Assembly: GCF_037478135.1 (NCBI RefSeq)
Contig: NZ_JBBHDV010000006.1
Location: 124,001-188,000 of the forward strand
Direction of reading: 5' to 3'
Source of the DNA: Denitratimonas sp037478135
GTDB taxonomy: Bacteria; Pseudomonadota; Gammaproteobacteria; Xanthomonadales; Xanthomonadaceae
DNA: 64,000 nt
This document shows positions 18,843 to 27,379 of the stretch, piece after piece (the stretch's first letter is position 1; every line of letters begins with the position of its first letter). The notes under the pieces were generated by a model, which saw only the letters and a program-made list of their open reading frames with translations, did not search any database and was not told where the DNA came from. The position numbers and the translations under genes were made by a program.

Positions 18843-20063
18843 ATGAAGGTCTACCTGGTCGGCGGTGCGGTGCGCGATGCGCTGCTCGGGCGGCCTGCCG
18901 GCGACCGCGATTTCGTCGTGGTCGGCGCCACACCGGCACAGATGGAAGCGCAGGGATTCCGCCCGGTGGGGCGGGATTTCCCGGTCTTCCTGCACCCACA
19001 AACACACGAGGAATACGCGCTGGCGCGCTGCGAGCGCAAGGCCGGCCACGGCTATCGCGGCTTCACCGTGCTGTCCACGCCGGACATCACGCTGGAAGAA
19101 GACCTGCTGCGACGCGATTTCACCATCAACGCCATCGCCCGCGACGATGACGGCCAGCATGTCGATCCCTACGGCGGCATCGCCGATCTTGAGGCGCGCG
19201 TGCTGCGCCACGTCTCGCCGGCCTTCTGCGAAGACCCGGTCCGCATCCTGCGCGCGGCGCGTTTCATGGCGCGCTGGCAGCCGCTCGGGTTTTCCATCGC
19301 CGATGAGACCATGACGCTGATGCGCAGCATGGTGGCCGAGGGCGAAGTCGATCATCTGGTACCCGAACGCGTATTCCAGGAACTGTCGCGCGCGCTGCAG
19401 GAACCGGCCCCTTCGGCCTTCCTGCGCACCCTGCGCCAGTGCGGCGCGCTGGCCCGCATCCTGCCGGAAGTCGATGCGCTGTACGGCGTGCCGCAACGGG
19501 CCGAATATCACCCGGAAATCGATACCGGCCTGCATGTCGAACTTTGCCTGGACATCGCCGCTCAGCTGGCGCCGGGGGATGCGCTGATCGCCTTCTGCGT
19601 ACTGACCCATGACCTGGGCAAAGCCCTCACCCCGGCGCGCGAACTGCCCGCGCACCTGCGTCATGAAGCCACCGGACTGGAACCGCTGAACACACTGTGC
19701 GAAAGGCTGAAAGTCCCGGCCGAACACGCCGCACTGGCAAAAATCTGCTGCCGCGAACACCTCAACGTGCACCGCCTCGCCGAGCTGAAAGCCAGCACCG
19801 TGCACGACCTGATCGCACGCTGCGACGGCTTCCGCAAACCCGAACGCGTTGCCCGTCTGGGGCTGGTCTGCGAAGCCGACAAACGTGGCCGGCGCGGCAT
19901 GGCCGCAGCGGATTATCCGCAACGCGAAACGCTCAACGCCCTGCACGCAGCCGCGCTCGCGGTACGCCCGCGCGATCTGGATCTGGCCGGGCTGGATGGC
20001 CCGCAGGTCGGAGAAAAACTGCGCCGCGCACGGATTGCGGCGATTGCCGCCGTGCGCAGCTGA
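18843..20063 (+). CDS. cca: Multifunctional CCA tRNA nucleotidyltransferase (with HD domain)
   Basis: Adds or repairs the 3'-CCA of tRNAs. It is 406 residues, matching the gammaproteobacterial class with a C-terminal HD phosphohydrolase. The nucleotidyltransferase signature YLVGGAVRDALLG is followed by the catalytic carboxylates in GDRDFVVVG. RRDFTINAIA, the EDPVRILRAARF helix and the HD-domain motif LTHDLGKA (about residue 255) follow. Its ATG begins one base after the epimerase stop. It converges on the Sel1-like gene, with 60 bases between. Confidence 0.96.
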   Translation: MKVYLVGGAVRDALLGRPAGDRDFVVVGATPAQMEAQGFRPVGRDFPVFLHPQTHEEYALARCERKAGHGYRGFTVLSTPDITLEEDLLRRDFTINAIARDDDGQHVDPYGGIADLEARVLRHVSPAFCEDPVRILRAARFMARWQPLGFSIADETMTLMRSMVAEGEVDHLVPERVFQELSRALQEPAPSAFLRTLRQCGALARILPEVDALYGVPQRAEYHPEIDTGLHVELCLDIAAQLAPGDALIAFCVLTHDLGKALTPARELPAHLRHEATGLEPLNTLCERLKVPAEHAALAKICCREHLNVHRLAELKASTVHDLIARCDGFRKPERVARLGLVCEADKRGRRGMAAADYPQRETLNALHAAALAVRPRDLDLAGLDGPQVGEKLRRARIAAIAAVRS

Positions 20064-20123
20064 GCAGCGCCTGTGCCGCGCCGACTGCGAGCGACCACGC
20101 CAAGCGTCGCCCGCAGCGCAGTC

Positions 20124-20987
20124 CTAGTTGGCCTCCCGCCCTTCGTCTTGCTGCAAGGGTCCAACATCGACCTGCGGCGTGGGCGGATCTTTCCAGACAA
20201 CATCCAGCAGGTTCCGGTATTCGACAGGATCCCAGTACTTCTTCGCGTAGTAGCGCTGTTCTGACACCGTGAAGGCGGTGACGTGTCGCATGCCGGCCGG
20301 CGCCGCACCACGACGCCTTGACACCATCCCACCCAACTCCACGCTGGACGGGGCCAGCGGGCCGGTCAGCGGAACGATCTTGATGCCGTGATGCGCGCGA
20401 CCCGGCCGCGAGTACGTCGAACGGGCTTCACGCTTCATCGCCCGTTCCAGCCGCGGCCAGGCCACTTCGTCGCCGTATTCGGCGTAGACCTGCTGCCCGC
20501 GCCGGATGGCGTCGTCGCGGGCCACCGCATCCAGCTGGCTCCAGTAGTTTTCGCGCAGGATCAGAAAATTCGGATACTCACGCTCGGCCGCCAGATCCAT
20601 CCACGCATAGCCCAGCGCACGGTCCTGTTCCACCCCGGTGCCGTTCCAGTACATCTCCGCGATGATGGCCTGCGCCGGCTTGTCGGCGTGGCGAGCGGCT
20701 CGCTGGAAGTAGCTCATCGCCTCCTTGTGATTGCCGTTGCCATAGGCCCGCAGACCCTCGCGCCGCCAGCGGATGTCCGGGTGGCCGGCCAGGAAACCTT
20801 CGGTCATCAGTTCGGCGGGAATGCCCGGCTCGCTGATGAACTTCCCGATCCGGTCGGCCTTCACCGGCTGCTGCCAGCGCACTTCGCGAGGCTCGCTGCC
20901 ATTCGCCATGAGCGGAGCAGCCCACAGAGCCGCAACCAGTGCCATGCCGATTCCCGCTGGCCCCCACCACTTGGTCGTTCGTTTCAT
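20124..20987 (-). CDS. Sel1/TPR-type periplasmic protein A (tandem paralog)
   Basis: 287 residues with a signal peptide starting MKRTTKWWGPAGIGM and ending near MANG. One or two Sel1-like helical repeats occupy the middle: EAMSYFQRAARHADKPAQAIIAEMYWNGTG followed by ALGYAWMDLAAERE. YPNFLILRENYW is shared almost exactly with the next gene. The C-terminal third is basic and unlike known domains. GGAG lies seven bases before the ATG used. It is the downstream copy of a tandem pair separated by 128 bases. Sel1 proteins usually act as adaptors; the function here is unknown. Confidence 0.75.
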   Translation of the reverse strand: MKRTTKWWGPAGIGMALVAALWAAPLMANGSEPREVRWQQPVKADRIGKFISEPGIPAELMTEGFLAGHPDIRWRREGLRAYGNGNHKEAMSYFQRAARHADKPAQAIIAEMYWNGTGVEQDRALGYAWMDLAAEREYPNFLILRENYWSQLDAVARDDAIRRGQQVYAEYGDEVAWPRLERAMKREARSTYSRPGRAHHGIKIVPLTGPLAPSSVELGGMVSRRRGAAPAGMRHVTAFTVSEQRYYAKKYWDPVEYRNLLDVVWKDPPTPQVDVGPLQQDEGREAN

Positions 20988-21115
20988 CACTCTTCTCCGT
21001 GTTTGGATCCGGATGCCGCTCCGATCGCCGTAACCCAAGGCAGCCGAGCGCGGTGATCGTCGCAGGCTGCCGGATGGCCGTGCGGGAACAATTACACCTC
21101 GCACCGCCCTCTCAT

Positions 21116-21916
21116 TCAGTCGTCTTCCTCGACCCCATCCTGACGCAGCGTGCCGACCTCGACTTCGGGCCGTGGCGGGTTTTTCCAGATGCTGTCCTGC
21201 AGCGCCCAGTACTTGGCCGGTTCCCAATACTTGGCGGCGTAGAACTGGTCGCCGCTGATCGTCAGGCCTCCGCCGGCCAGCGGCCCGGTATTGGGAATGA
21301 TGGTGATGTTGCCGACAAAGCCGGTGCGGCTGCCGGTCACATTGCGGCGCTCGCGGCGCAGCACCCGTTCCAGCCGCGGCTTTGCCACGTCATCGCCGAA
21401 CTCGGCATAGACCGCCTGGCCCTGTTCGATCGCGGCCTGCCGTTGCGAGGCATCCAATGCCTCCCAATAGATTTCACGCAGGATCATGAAGTTCGGATAG
21501 ACGCGTTCGGCGGCAAGATCCATCCAGATGTAGCCCTGCACCGGATCGGGCGGCACGCCCAGACCCATCCAGTGCATTTCCGCGATCATCGCCTGCGAGG
21601 CCTTGTCGGCGTAGCGCGCGGCACTGCGGAAGTGTGTCAGCGCCTGCTCGTAGCGCTGGTTGCTGTAATCGTGCAGGCCCTCGCGTCGCCAGCGGATATC
21701 CGGGTGCGCGGCCAGGAAGCCGGACGTCATCACCTCCAGCGCGATACCCGGCTCACCGACGTAATTGCCGTGACGGGGCACTTCGGGAAGCGTCTGCCAC
21801 TGCAATACGCGGGTCTGCTCCTGCGCCATCGCCGGCGACAACATCAACAGGCCCAGGCCCAGTACCAGCGCCATGCCGATCCATGCGATCCATTTCTGAT
21901 GGGTTGTGCGTTTCAT
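21116..21916 (-). CDS. Sel1/TPR-type periplasmic protein B (tandem paralog)
   Basis: 266 residues; signal peptide MKRTTHQKWIAWIGMALVL..., cleaved near AMAQE. Central Sel1-like repeats read ALTHFRSAARYADKASQAMIAEMHWMGLG, then VQGYIWMDLAAERVYPNF. It shares HPDIRWRREGL, AxxYADK, WMDLAAER and AKYWEP-type segments with the downstream gene, so they arose by duplication, but the C-terminal parts have diverged. GGGAG lies six bases before the ATG. An acidic C-terminus (GVEEDD) contrasts with the basic region of its sibling. Confidence 0.75.
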   Translation of the reverse strand: MKRTTHQKWIAWIGMALVLGLGLLMLSPAMAQEQTRVLQWQTLPEVPRHGNYVGEPGIALEVMTSGFLAAHPDIRWRREGLHDYSNQRYEQALTHFRSAARYADKASQAMIAEMHWMGLGVPPDPVQGYIWMDLAAERVYPNFMILREIYWEALDASQRQAAIEQGQAVYAEFGDDVAKPRLERVLRRERRNVTGSRTGFVGNITIIPNTGPLAGGGLTISGDQFYAAKYWEPAKYWALQDSIWKNPPRPEVEVGTLRQDGVEEDD

Positions 21917-22069
21917 TGCCGTCTCCCTGCCAATCCAAACCAGTACCCGTTGACTACGCACAGGTGCGGCTCCGCGTCGCAGCGCGGCGGCTCCGCGTCC
22001 AGCACTGGCTTTGCCGCAGGTCCGGCACAAGGCGCAGGAAAATGCCCGGATCATGGTCAGACGGATGAC

Positions 22070-22107
22070 AAAAAGTCGCCCGCCATCCGCTGGGATGACA
22101 GGGCGAC
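22070..22107 (-). terminator. Intrinsic terminator of htpX
   Basis: Read on the minus strand: GTCGCCC pairs with GGGCGAC, with an inner CATCC/GGATG stem and a small internal loop, followed by five T (the A-run at 22070-22074). It begins 27 bases after the htpX stop. Confidence 0.75.
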
Positions 22108-22133
22108 AGATGAGGCGGAAATCGCTTTCGTCG

Positions 22134-23015
22134 TCAGGCCGCTTCGCGCAGCGCGCGGATGCGTTCGGTCAGCGGTGGGTGCGTCATCAGCAGCTTACGC
22201 ATGCCCTGCCCGATGCCGCCGGCGATGCCGAAGGCGCGGATCTGGTCGGGCAGCGTGCTCTGGCCCTGGTTGAGCGCGAGCTTTTCCAGCGCCGCGATCA
22301 TCTTCTCGCGACCGGCCAGACGCGCTCCGCCGGCATCGGCGCGGAACTCACGCCAGCGGCTGAAGGCCATCGCGATCATCGAGGCGAACAAGCCGAACAC
22401 CATGTCCAGCACCAGCACGATGATGTAGTAGAAAAAGCTCGGGCCATCATCGCGGTTGCCGCTGATCATGCCGTCGATGATGCGCCCGACCACGCGCGCC
22501 AGGAAGATCACGAAGGTATTCAGCACGCCCTGGATCAGCGCCATCGTCACCATATCGCCATTGGCCACATGCGCCATTTCGTGCCCAAGCACGGCTTCGG
22601 CCTCGTCCCGGCTCATCGAGCGCAGCAGGCCGGTGGATACCGCCACCAGCGAGTTGTTGCGGCTGGCACCGGTGGCGAAGGCATTGATTTCCGGCGCGTC
22701 GTAGACCGCCACTTCCGGCATCTTGATGCCCAGCTGCTGAGCCTGGCGTTGCACGGTGTCGAACAGCCAGCGTTCCACCTCGTTGCGCGGCTGGGTGATG
22801 ACCTGCGCGCCGGTGCTGCGCTTGGCCATGGTCTTGGACAGCAGCAGCGAAATGATCGCGCCGCCGAAGCCGAAGATCGCGGCGAACACCAGCAGCGTGC
22901 CGTTGTTGCCCAGTTGAATCCCGAACACGTGCTGCAGCACGCTCAGCACGATGCCGAGCAGGATCATCACGGCCAGATTCGTGGCCAGGAACAGGGCGAT
23001 GCGTCGAAAAATCAT
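22134..23015 (-). CDS. htpX: Membrane zinc metalloprotease HtpX
   Basis: Inner-membrane M48 peptidase for quality control of misfolded membrane proteins. It is 293 residues, family length. Two N-terminal membrane helices are followed by the zinc motif H145-E-M-A-H149 and further hydrophobic helices. The third-ligand region is FRADAGGARLAG. The conserved block APEINAFATGASRNNSLVAVS precedes the HEMAH motif. GGAGA lies before the ATG. It is divergent from gluQ with a 58-base gap and has its own terminator. Confidence 0.95.
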   Translation of the reverse strand: MIFRRIALFLATNLAVMILLGIVLSVLQHVFGIQLGNNGTLLVFAAIFGFGGAIISLLLSKTMAKRSTGAQVITQPRNEVERWLFDTVQRQAQQLGIKMPEVAVYDAPEINAFATGASRNNSLVAVSTGLLRSMSRDEAEAVLGHEMAHVANGDMVTMALIQGVLNTFVIFLARVVGRIIDGMISGNRDDGPSFFYYIIVLVLDMVFGLFASMIAMAFSRWREFRADAGGARLAGREKMIAALEKLALNQGQSTLPDQIRAFGIAGGIGQGMRKLLMTHPPLTERIRALREAA

Positions 23016-23073
23016 GGGAAGCTGTCTCCAGTGCGTTGCCGGGTGCGGCGCGTTCCCGGACTCCGGATCCTAA

Positions 23074-24012
23074 ATGATGACATCCGAACGTCAATTCAAG
23101 CAGCATCGCAGACCACATTACCGTGGCCGCTTCGCGCCCTCGCCGACCGGACCGCTGCATTTCGGCTCGCTGGTGGCCGCGTTCGGCAGTTTTCTGCATG
23201 CGCGCGCGACCGGCGGGGAGTGGTTGGTGCGGATCGAGGACATCGACACCCCGCGCACCGTGCCCGGTGCCGCCGAACAGCAACTGGAGGCGCTGCGCTG
23301 CTTCGGGCTGGAATGGGATGGCGAAGTGGTCTGGCAAAGCCAGCGTCAGGCGCTGTACCGCGATGCGCTGGCGACACTGCAACGCGGCGGCACGCTGTTC
23401 GCCTGCCATTGCAGCCGGGCCGAACTGGACGGCCGGCTGCATCACGGTTGTGTTTCGCAACGCCGCGACGGGCGGTTCGCACTGCGGGTGCGGGCGCCGG
23501 ACGAATGGATCGGATTCACCGATGCGGTGCGCGGCCCCCAGCGCCAGAACTTGGCGCGCGAGGTCGGGGATTTCGTCGTGCGGCGTGCGGATGGACTGGT
23601 GGCCTACCAGCTGGCCGTGGTCGTGGACGATGCCGATCAGGGCATCACCGATGTGGTGCGTGGCGCCGATCTGATCGATTCCACCGCACGCCAGATCCAC
23701 CTGCAACGTCTGCTCGGCCTGCCCACGCCCAGCTACACACATCTACCGCTGGCGCTGGATGCACAGGGGCACAAACTCGGCAAATCGCAGCAGGCGCTGG
23801 CGCTGGATGCCGGGCAACCGCTGCCGGCCCTGTGCGCGGCCTGGGCCTTTCTCGGGCAACCGCCCGAGGCACTGGCCGGATGCCGGACGCTGGGCACCAC
23901 CATCGAGCACGCGATCCGGCATTTCCGGCTGGAACAGGTGCCACGGCAGGACCGTCGGCTGGACGCGCCGGAAGCTGGCGAAAACCCGGTCACGCCATCG
24001 CCGCCGGCCTGA
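23074..24012 (+). CDS. gluQ: Glutamyl-Q tRNA(Asp) synthetase
   Basis: Truncated GluRS-like enzyme that attaches glutamate to queuosine in the anticodon of tRNA(Asp). It is 312 residues and has no anticodon-binding domain, which separates it from GltX. The class-I HIGH-like motif is in GRFAPSPTGPLHFGSLVAAF. The zinc-knuckle region begins ACHCSRAEL. The KMSKS-equivalent reads HKLGKSQQA. Start Met1 or Met2 (adjacent ATG codons) cannot be separated. The C-terminal tail is Pro-rich. It converges on the GNAT gene. Confidence 0.92.
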   Translation: MMTSERQFKQHRRPHYRGRFAPSPTGPLHFGSLVAAFGSFLHARATGGEWLVRIEDIDTPRTVPGAAEQQLEALRCFGLEWDGEVVWQSQRQALYRDALATLQRGGTLFACHCSRAELDGRLHHGCVSQRRDGRFALRVRAPDEWIGFTDAVRGPQRQNLAREVGDFVVRRADGLVAYQLAVVVDDADQGITDVVRGADLIDSTARQIHLQRLLGLPTPSYTHLPLALDAQGHKLGKSQQALALDAGQPLPALCAAWAFLGQPPEALAGCRTLGTTIEHAIRHFRLEQVPRQDRRLDAPEAGENPVTPSPPA

Positions 24013-24081
24013 AGTCCGTTCCAGTAAAGCCTTCGTATTCGTTGCCGGCAAGGCTGAGCGTGACGGGTTTCCGTGGGCGCG

Positions 24082-24570
24082 TCAGTCCGTACCACCCGGC
24101 GATACGCGGCACTCGAAGCGCAATGCATCGCAGCCATCGGCGTAATAAGCGGGCAGCAGGCTGATTTGCTGACAGCCGGCCTTGAGGTAAAGCGCGATGG
24201 CGGCAGCATTATCGTTGCGCACTTCCAGCCTCAGCCGCTGGCAAGCGGCCTCATCGGCCTGCGCGAAGGCGTCCTGCAACAGTGCCCGGCCGGCGCCGGT
24301 TCCCCGCGCCTGCGGATCAACCGCGATCGAATACAGCCGTGCGATACGGCTGTTGCTGCGCATCAGCAGCAATGCATAACCCTGGATCGTTCCTTCGTTT
24401 TCCAGCACCCGCAATCGCGCGCGCGGCGAGCGCAGATGGTGGCGGAACTGCCGGGCCGAGAGTCGGTCTCCGGGGAACATCGCCTCCAGTTCAAGCAAGC
24501 GCGGAAGGTCCGCCGACCGCGCATCGCGCAACTGGAATCCGGTAACGGGCAAGGACATCGGCAGGGCCAT
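24082..24570 (-). CDS. GNAT-family N-acetyltransferase
   Basis: 162-residue acetyl-CoA-dependent acetyltransferase resembling RimI. Motif A is RLYSIAVDPQARGTGAGRALL (acetyl-CoA loop Q/RxxGxGxA), and motif B is RLEVRNDNAAAIALYLKAG. It is divergent from the RLAN/RimK-like ATP-grasp ligase with 101 bases between the starts. That pairing of GNAT with this ligase type has been noted in comparative genomics as a possible peptide-modifying unit, so the substrate may be the ligase product rather than a ribosomal protein. The direct substrate is unknown. Confidence 0.82.
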   Translation of the reverse strand: MALPMSLPVTGFQLRDARSADLPRLLELEAMFPGDRLSARQFRHHLRSPRARLRVLENEGTIQGYALLLMRSNSRIARLYSIAVDPQARGTGAGRALLQDAFAQADEAACQRLRLEVRNDNAAAIALYLKAGCQQISLLPAYYADGCDALRFECRVSPGGTD

Positions 24571-24671
24571 GAATGGCGTGCAACCACGCCAGGGATGGGA
24601 CGTGTGGCGATGCAGGATTCTGGCAGAATCCGCCCCATTCCGCGCCGCTCCGTGCGCCCTTCGAGTACGCC

Positions 24672-26165
24672 ATGAGCCGCCTGCTCATCGTCGTTGAAAA
24701 GCCTTCCGACTGGGGCTCGTACTACCCCTCCGAAAACGTCGTTTCCGCCACCGATTACCTGAAGGACAGCACCGCCGCCGAACCGGGCGAACGGGTGCAG
24801 GTGATCAACCTGTGCCGCAGCTACAAATACCTGGGCGTGGGCTATTACGTGTCGCTGCTGGCCGAGGCGCGCGGGCAGCGCGTGATCCCGACGGTGCGCA
24901 CCATCAACGACCTGCGCCGGCGCTCGCTGTGGGGCCTGGACATCGACGATCTGAACCAGCGCCTGGGCCGGATGCCGCCGGGCAGCGCCGAAGGCGGCAC
25001 CGAACTCGGCGTGCTGGTGCATTTCGGCCGCTGCGACCACGCGCCGCTGGCCGAGGTGGCGCGACAGGTGTTCGAAGCCTTCCCCTGCCCGATCCTGCGG
25101 CTGGAGTTTGAACACCAGCGCAGCTGGCGCATCCGCTCGATCAAACCTGCCGGTCTGCACACGCTGGATGATGCGCAGGAAGACGCTTTCGCCGCCGCGC
25201 TGGATGCGTTTTCGCGCAAGATCTGGCGCAAACCGCGTGCACGCCGCAAATTCCGCTACGAAATCGCGATGCTGCACGACCCGGCCGAGGCCATGCCGCC
25301 GTCGAACAAGCGTGCGCTGCGGCATTTCATCGAGGCCGGCAAGGCGCTGGGCATCGAAGTCGATCCGATCACGCGCAACGATTTTTCCCGTCTGGCCGAG
25401 TACGACGGCCTGTTCATCCGCGAAACCACCTCGCTGGACAACCACACCTACCGCTTCGCCCACCGCGCCGAACGCGAAGGCATGGTGGTGATCGACGATC
25501 CAGTGTCGATCCTGCGCTGCACCAACAAGATCTACCTCAACGACCTGCTGCGCGCGCGCAAGCTGCCGATGCCGCGTAGCGAAGTGGTGTTCCGCGACAA
25601 CGAAGCGCAGCTGGCGCAACTGGGCGGCACGCTGGGCTATCCGCTGGTGCTCAAGATTCCGGACGGTTCGTTCTCGCGCGGCGTGGTCAAGGTCGCCGAC
25701 GAAGCCGCGCTGCGCAGCGCCGCCGCCGGCCTGTTCCAGCACAGCGCGCTGCTGATCGCGCAGGAATTCATGTACACCGAATTCGACTGGCGCATCGGCG
25801 TGCTCAACGGCCAGGCGCTGTATGCCTGCCAGTACTTCATGTCGCGCGGCCACTGGCAGATCTACGACCACGCCCACGGCGGCAATGGCGTACCGCGCTC
25901 GGGCGGTTTCAAGACCCTGCCGGTACGCGACGCGCCGCCGGAGATCGTGCGCCTGGCGCTGAAGGCCTGCGCCGCCATCGGCGACGGCCTCTACGGCGTG
26001 GACCTGAAATCCGACGGCAAGCGCAGCGCGATCATCGAAGTCAACGACAACCCCTCGATCGACGCCGGCGTCGAGGATGCCTACCTGGGCGAAGACCTGT
26101 ACCGCCGCATCATGGGCGAATTCCTGCGCCGGCTGGAATGCAGACGGTTGGGGGTGGCGGAGTAA
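24672..26165 (+). CDS. RimK-like ATP-grasp ligase with N-terminal RLAN domain
   Basis: 497 residues. The N-terminal half (MSRLLIVVEKPSDWGSYYPS...) matches the RLAN domain found ahead of RimK-like ligases. It includes VINLCRSYKYLGVGYYVSLLAEARG and VIPTVRTINDLRRRS. The C-terminal half is an ATP-grasp: VVIDDPVSILRCTNKIYLND, PLVLKIPDGSFSRGVVKV (glycine-rich ATP loop), AQEFMYTEFDWRIGVLNG and the metal-binding end IIEVNDNPSIDAGVEDAY. ATP-grasp enzymes of this type form amide bonds between carboxylates and amines; neither substrate is known here. The ATG at 24672 is supported by homology to family N-termini. Confidence 0.85.
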   Translation: MSRLLIVVEKPSDWGSYYPSENVVSATDYLKDSTAAEPGERVQVINLCRSYKYLGVGYYVSLLAEARGQRVIPTVRTINDLRRRSLWGLDIDDLNQRLGRMPPGSAEGGTELGVLVHFGRCDHAPLAEVARQVFEAFPCPILRLEFEHQRSWRIRSIKPAGLHTLDDAQEDAFAAALDAFSRKIWRKPRARRKFRYEIAMLHDPAEAMPPSNKRALRHFIEAGKALGIEVDPITRNDFSRLAEYDGLFIRETTSLDNHTYRFAHRAEREGMVVIDDPVSILRCTNKIYLNDLLRARKLPMPRSEVVFRDNEAQLAQLGGTLGYPLVLKIPDGSFSRGVVKVADEAALRSAAAGLFQHSALLIAQEFMYTEFDWRIGVLNGQALYACQYFMSRGHWQIYDHAHGGNGVPRSGGFKTLPVRDAPPEIVRLALKACAAIGDGLYGVDLKSDGKRSAIIEVNDNPSIDAGVEDAYLGEDLYRRIMGEFLRRLECRRLGVAE

Positions 26166-26243
26166 TGCGCCGCAACCCATGACGGCGTATTTGCCTGATC
26201 GCCGCAATCGGCTGTTGCAGCGGCCTCCCGGCCGTTGACGCAA

Positions 26244-27245
26244 TTACCCAACCCGCAGCTGACCCTTCGCTTCAACCGTACGCGCCATGCGCCGCGCGAT
26301 CACCGCGCAGGCCATCAGCTGGATCTGGTGGAAGATCATCAGCGGCAGCAGGATCGGCCCGACGATGGCCGCCGGGAACAATACTCCAGCCATCGGCACG
26401 CCGGTCGCCAGACTTTTCTTGGAACCGCAGAAGAGCAACACGATCGCATCCTCGCGCGGCAGCCCGAGGCGGCGCCCGCCGAACCAGGTCAGGCCCAGCA
26501 TCACGACCAGCAACGCGCCACTCAACGCCAGAATCCACGCCAGATCCTGCCAGGTGAGCGCATCCCACAGCCCGCCGACCACCGCCGCGCCGAACGCGGC
26601 ATAGACCACCATCAGGATCGAACCACGATCGACCTTGCCCAGCCAGGCGCTGTTGCGGCTGACGAAGACACCGATCCACGGCCGTAGCAGATGGCCCACG
26701 ACAAACGGCAGCAGCAGCAACAGCACCAGGGTCTTGACCGATTCCATCGACACCCCCGCTGTGCCGCCGGTGCGCATCAGCAGCGCCACCAGCAGCGGCG
26801 TGGCGAACACGCCGACCAGATTCGACAGCGAAGCACTGCACACCGCCGCCGCGACATTGCCGCCGGCGATGGAAGTGAATGCAATCGAAGACTGCACCGT
26901 GGACGGCAGCAGCGCGGTGAACAGCAGCCCGGTGGCGATCTGCGCCGGCACCATCGGCAGCTTCGCCAGCGCCAGCCCGACCAGCGGGAACGCCACGAAG
27001 GTCGTCAGCAATACCGCCAGATGCAGCCGGCCATTGCCCAGCGCACCGAGGATCGCCTTGCGCGAAAGCCGCGCGCCATGCAGGAAGAAGAGCAGCACGA
27101 TGCCGGCATTGGCCAGCCACGCCACGACATCGCTCCACACGCCACGCGCCGGCAGCACAGTCGCCAGCAGCATGACCCCGACCAGCATCAGCAGGAACGG
27201 GTCGAGGATGGAAGCCAGCCGGGTCAGCGAAGTAATTCGGGGCAT
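26244..27245 (-). CDS. SBF-like (bile acid:Na+ symporter family) membrane protein
   Basis: 333-residue transporter with about ten helices, closest in appearance to the SBF-like/YfeH group. Recognisable segments are LANAGIVLLFFLHGARLS, LLFTALLPSTVQSSIAFTS (an unwound-helix crossover), AAVCSASLSNLVGVFATPLLV and LLFCGSKKSLATGVPM. The substrate is not predictable; organic anions are typical. ATG 27245 was chosen over a TTG four codons upstream. Upstream and downstream genes are unrelated in function. Confidence 0.85.
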   Translation of the reverse strand: MPRITSLTRLASILDPFLLMLVGVMLLATVLPARGVWSDVVAWLANAGIVLLFFLHGARLSRKAILGALGNGRLHLAVLLTTFVAFPLVGLALAKLPMVPAQIATGLLFTALLPSTVQSSIAFTSIAGGNVAAAVCSASLSNLVGVFATPLLVALLMRTGGTAGVSMESVKTLVLLLLLPFVVGHLLRPWIGVFVSRNSAWLGKVDRGSILMVVYAAFGAAVVGGLWDALTWQDLAWILALSGALLVVMLGLTWFGGRRLGLPREDAIVLLFCGSKKSLATGVPMAGVLFPAAIVGPILLPLMIFHQIQLMACAVIARRMARTVEAKGQLRVG

Positions 27246-27379
27246 GGTCCTGTTCAAACGTGTCCGGGGAAGACGACCGGCACCGTGGGAAGCATCGGAC
27301 TTTCACCGGGCCAGCCGGGCATTTTACGACGGCGCGCCACCCGGAACGTCCGCCCTGCCGAACCACGCTTGAGGCACCC

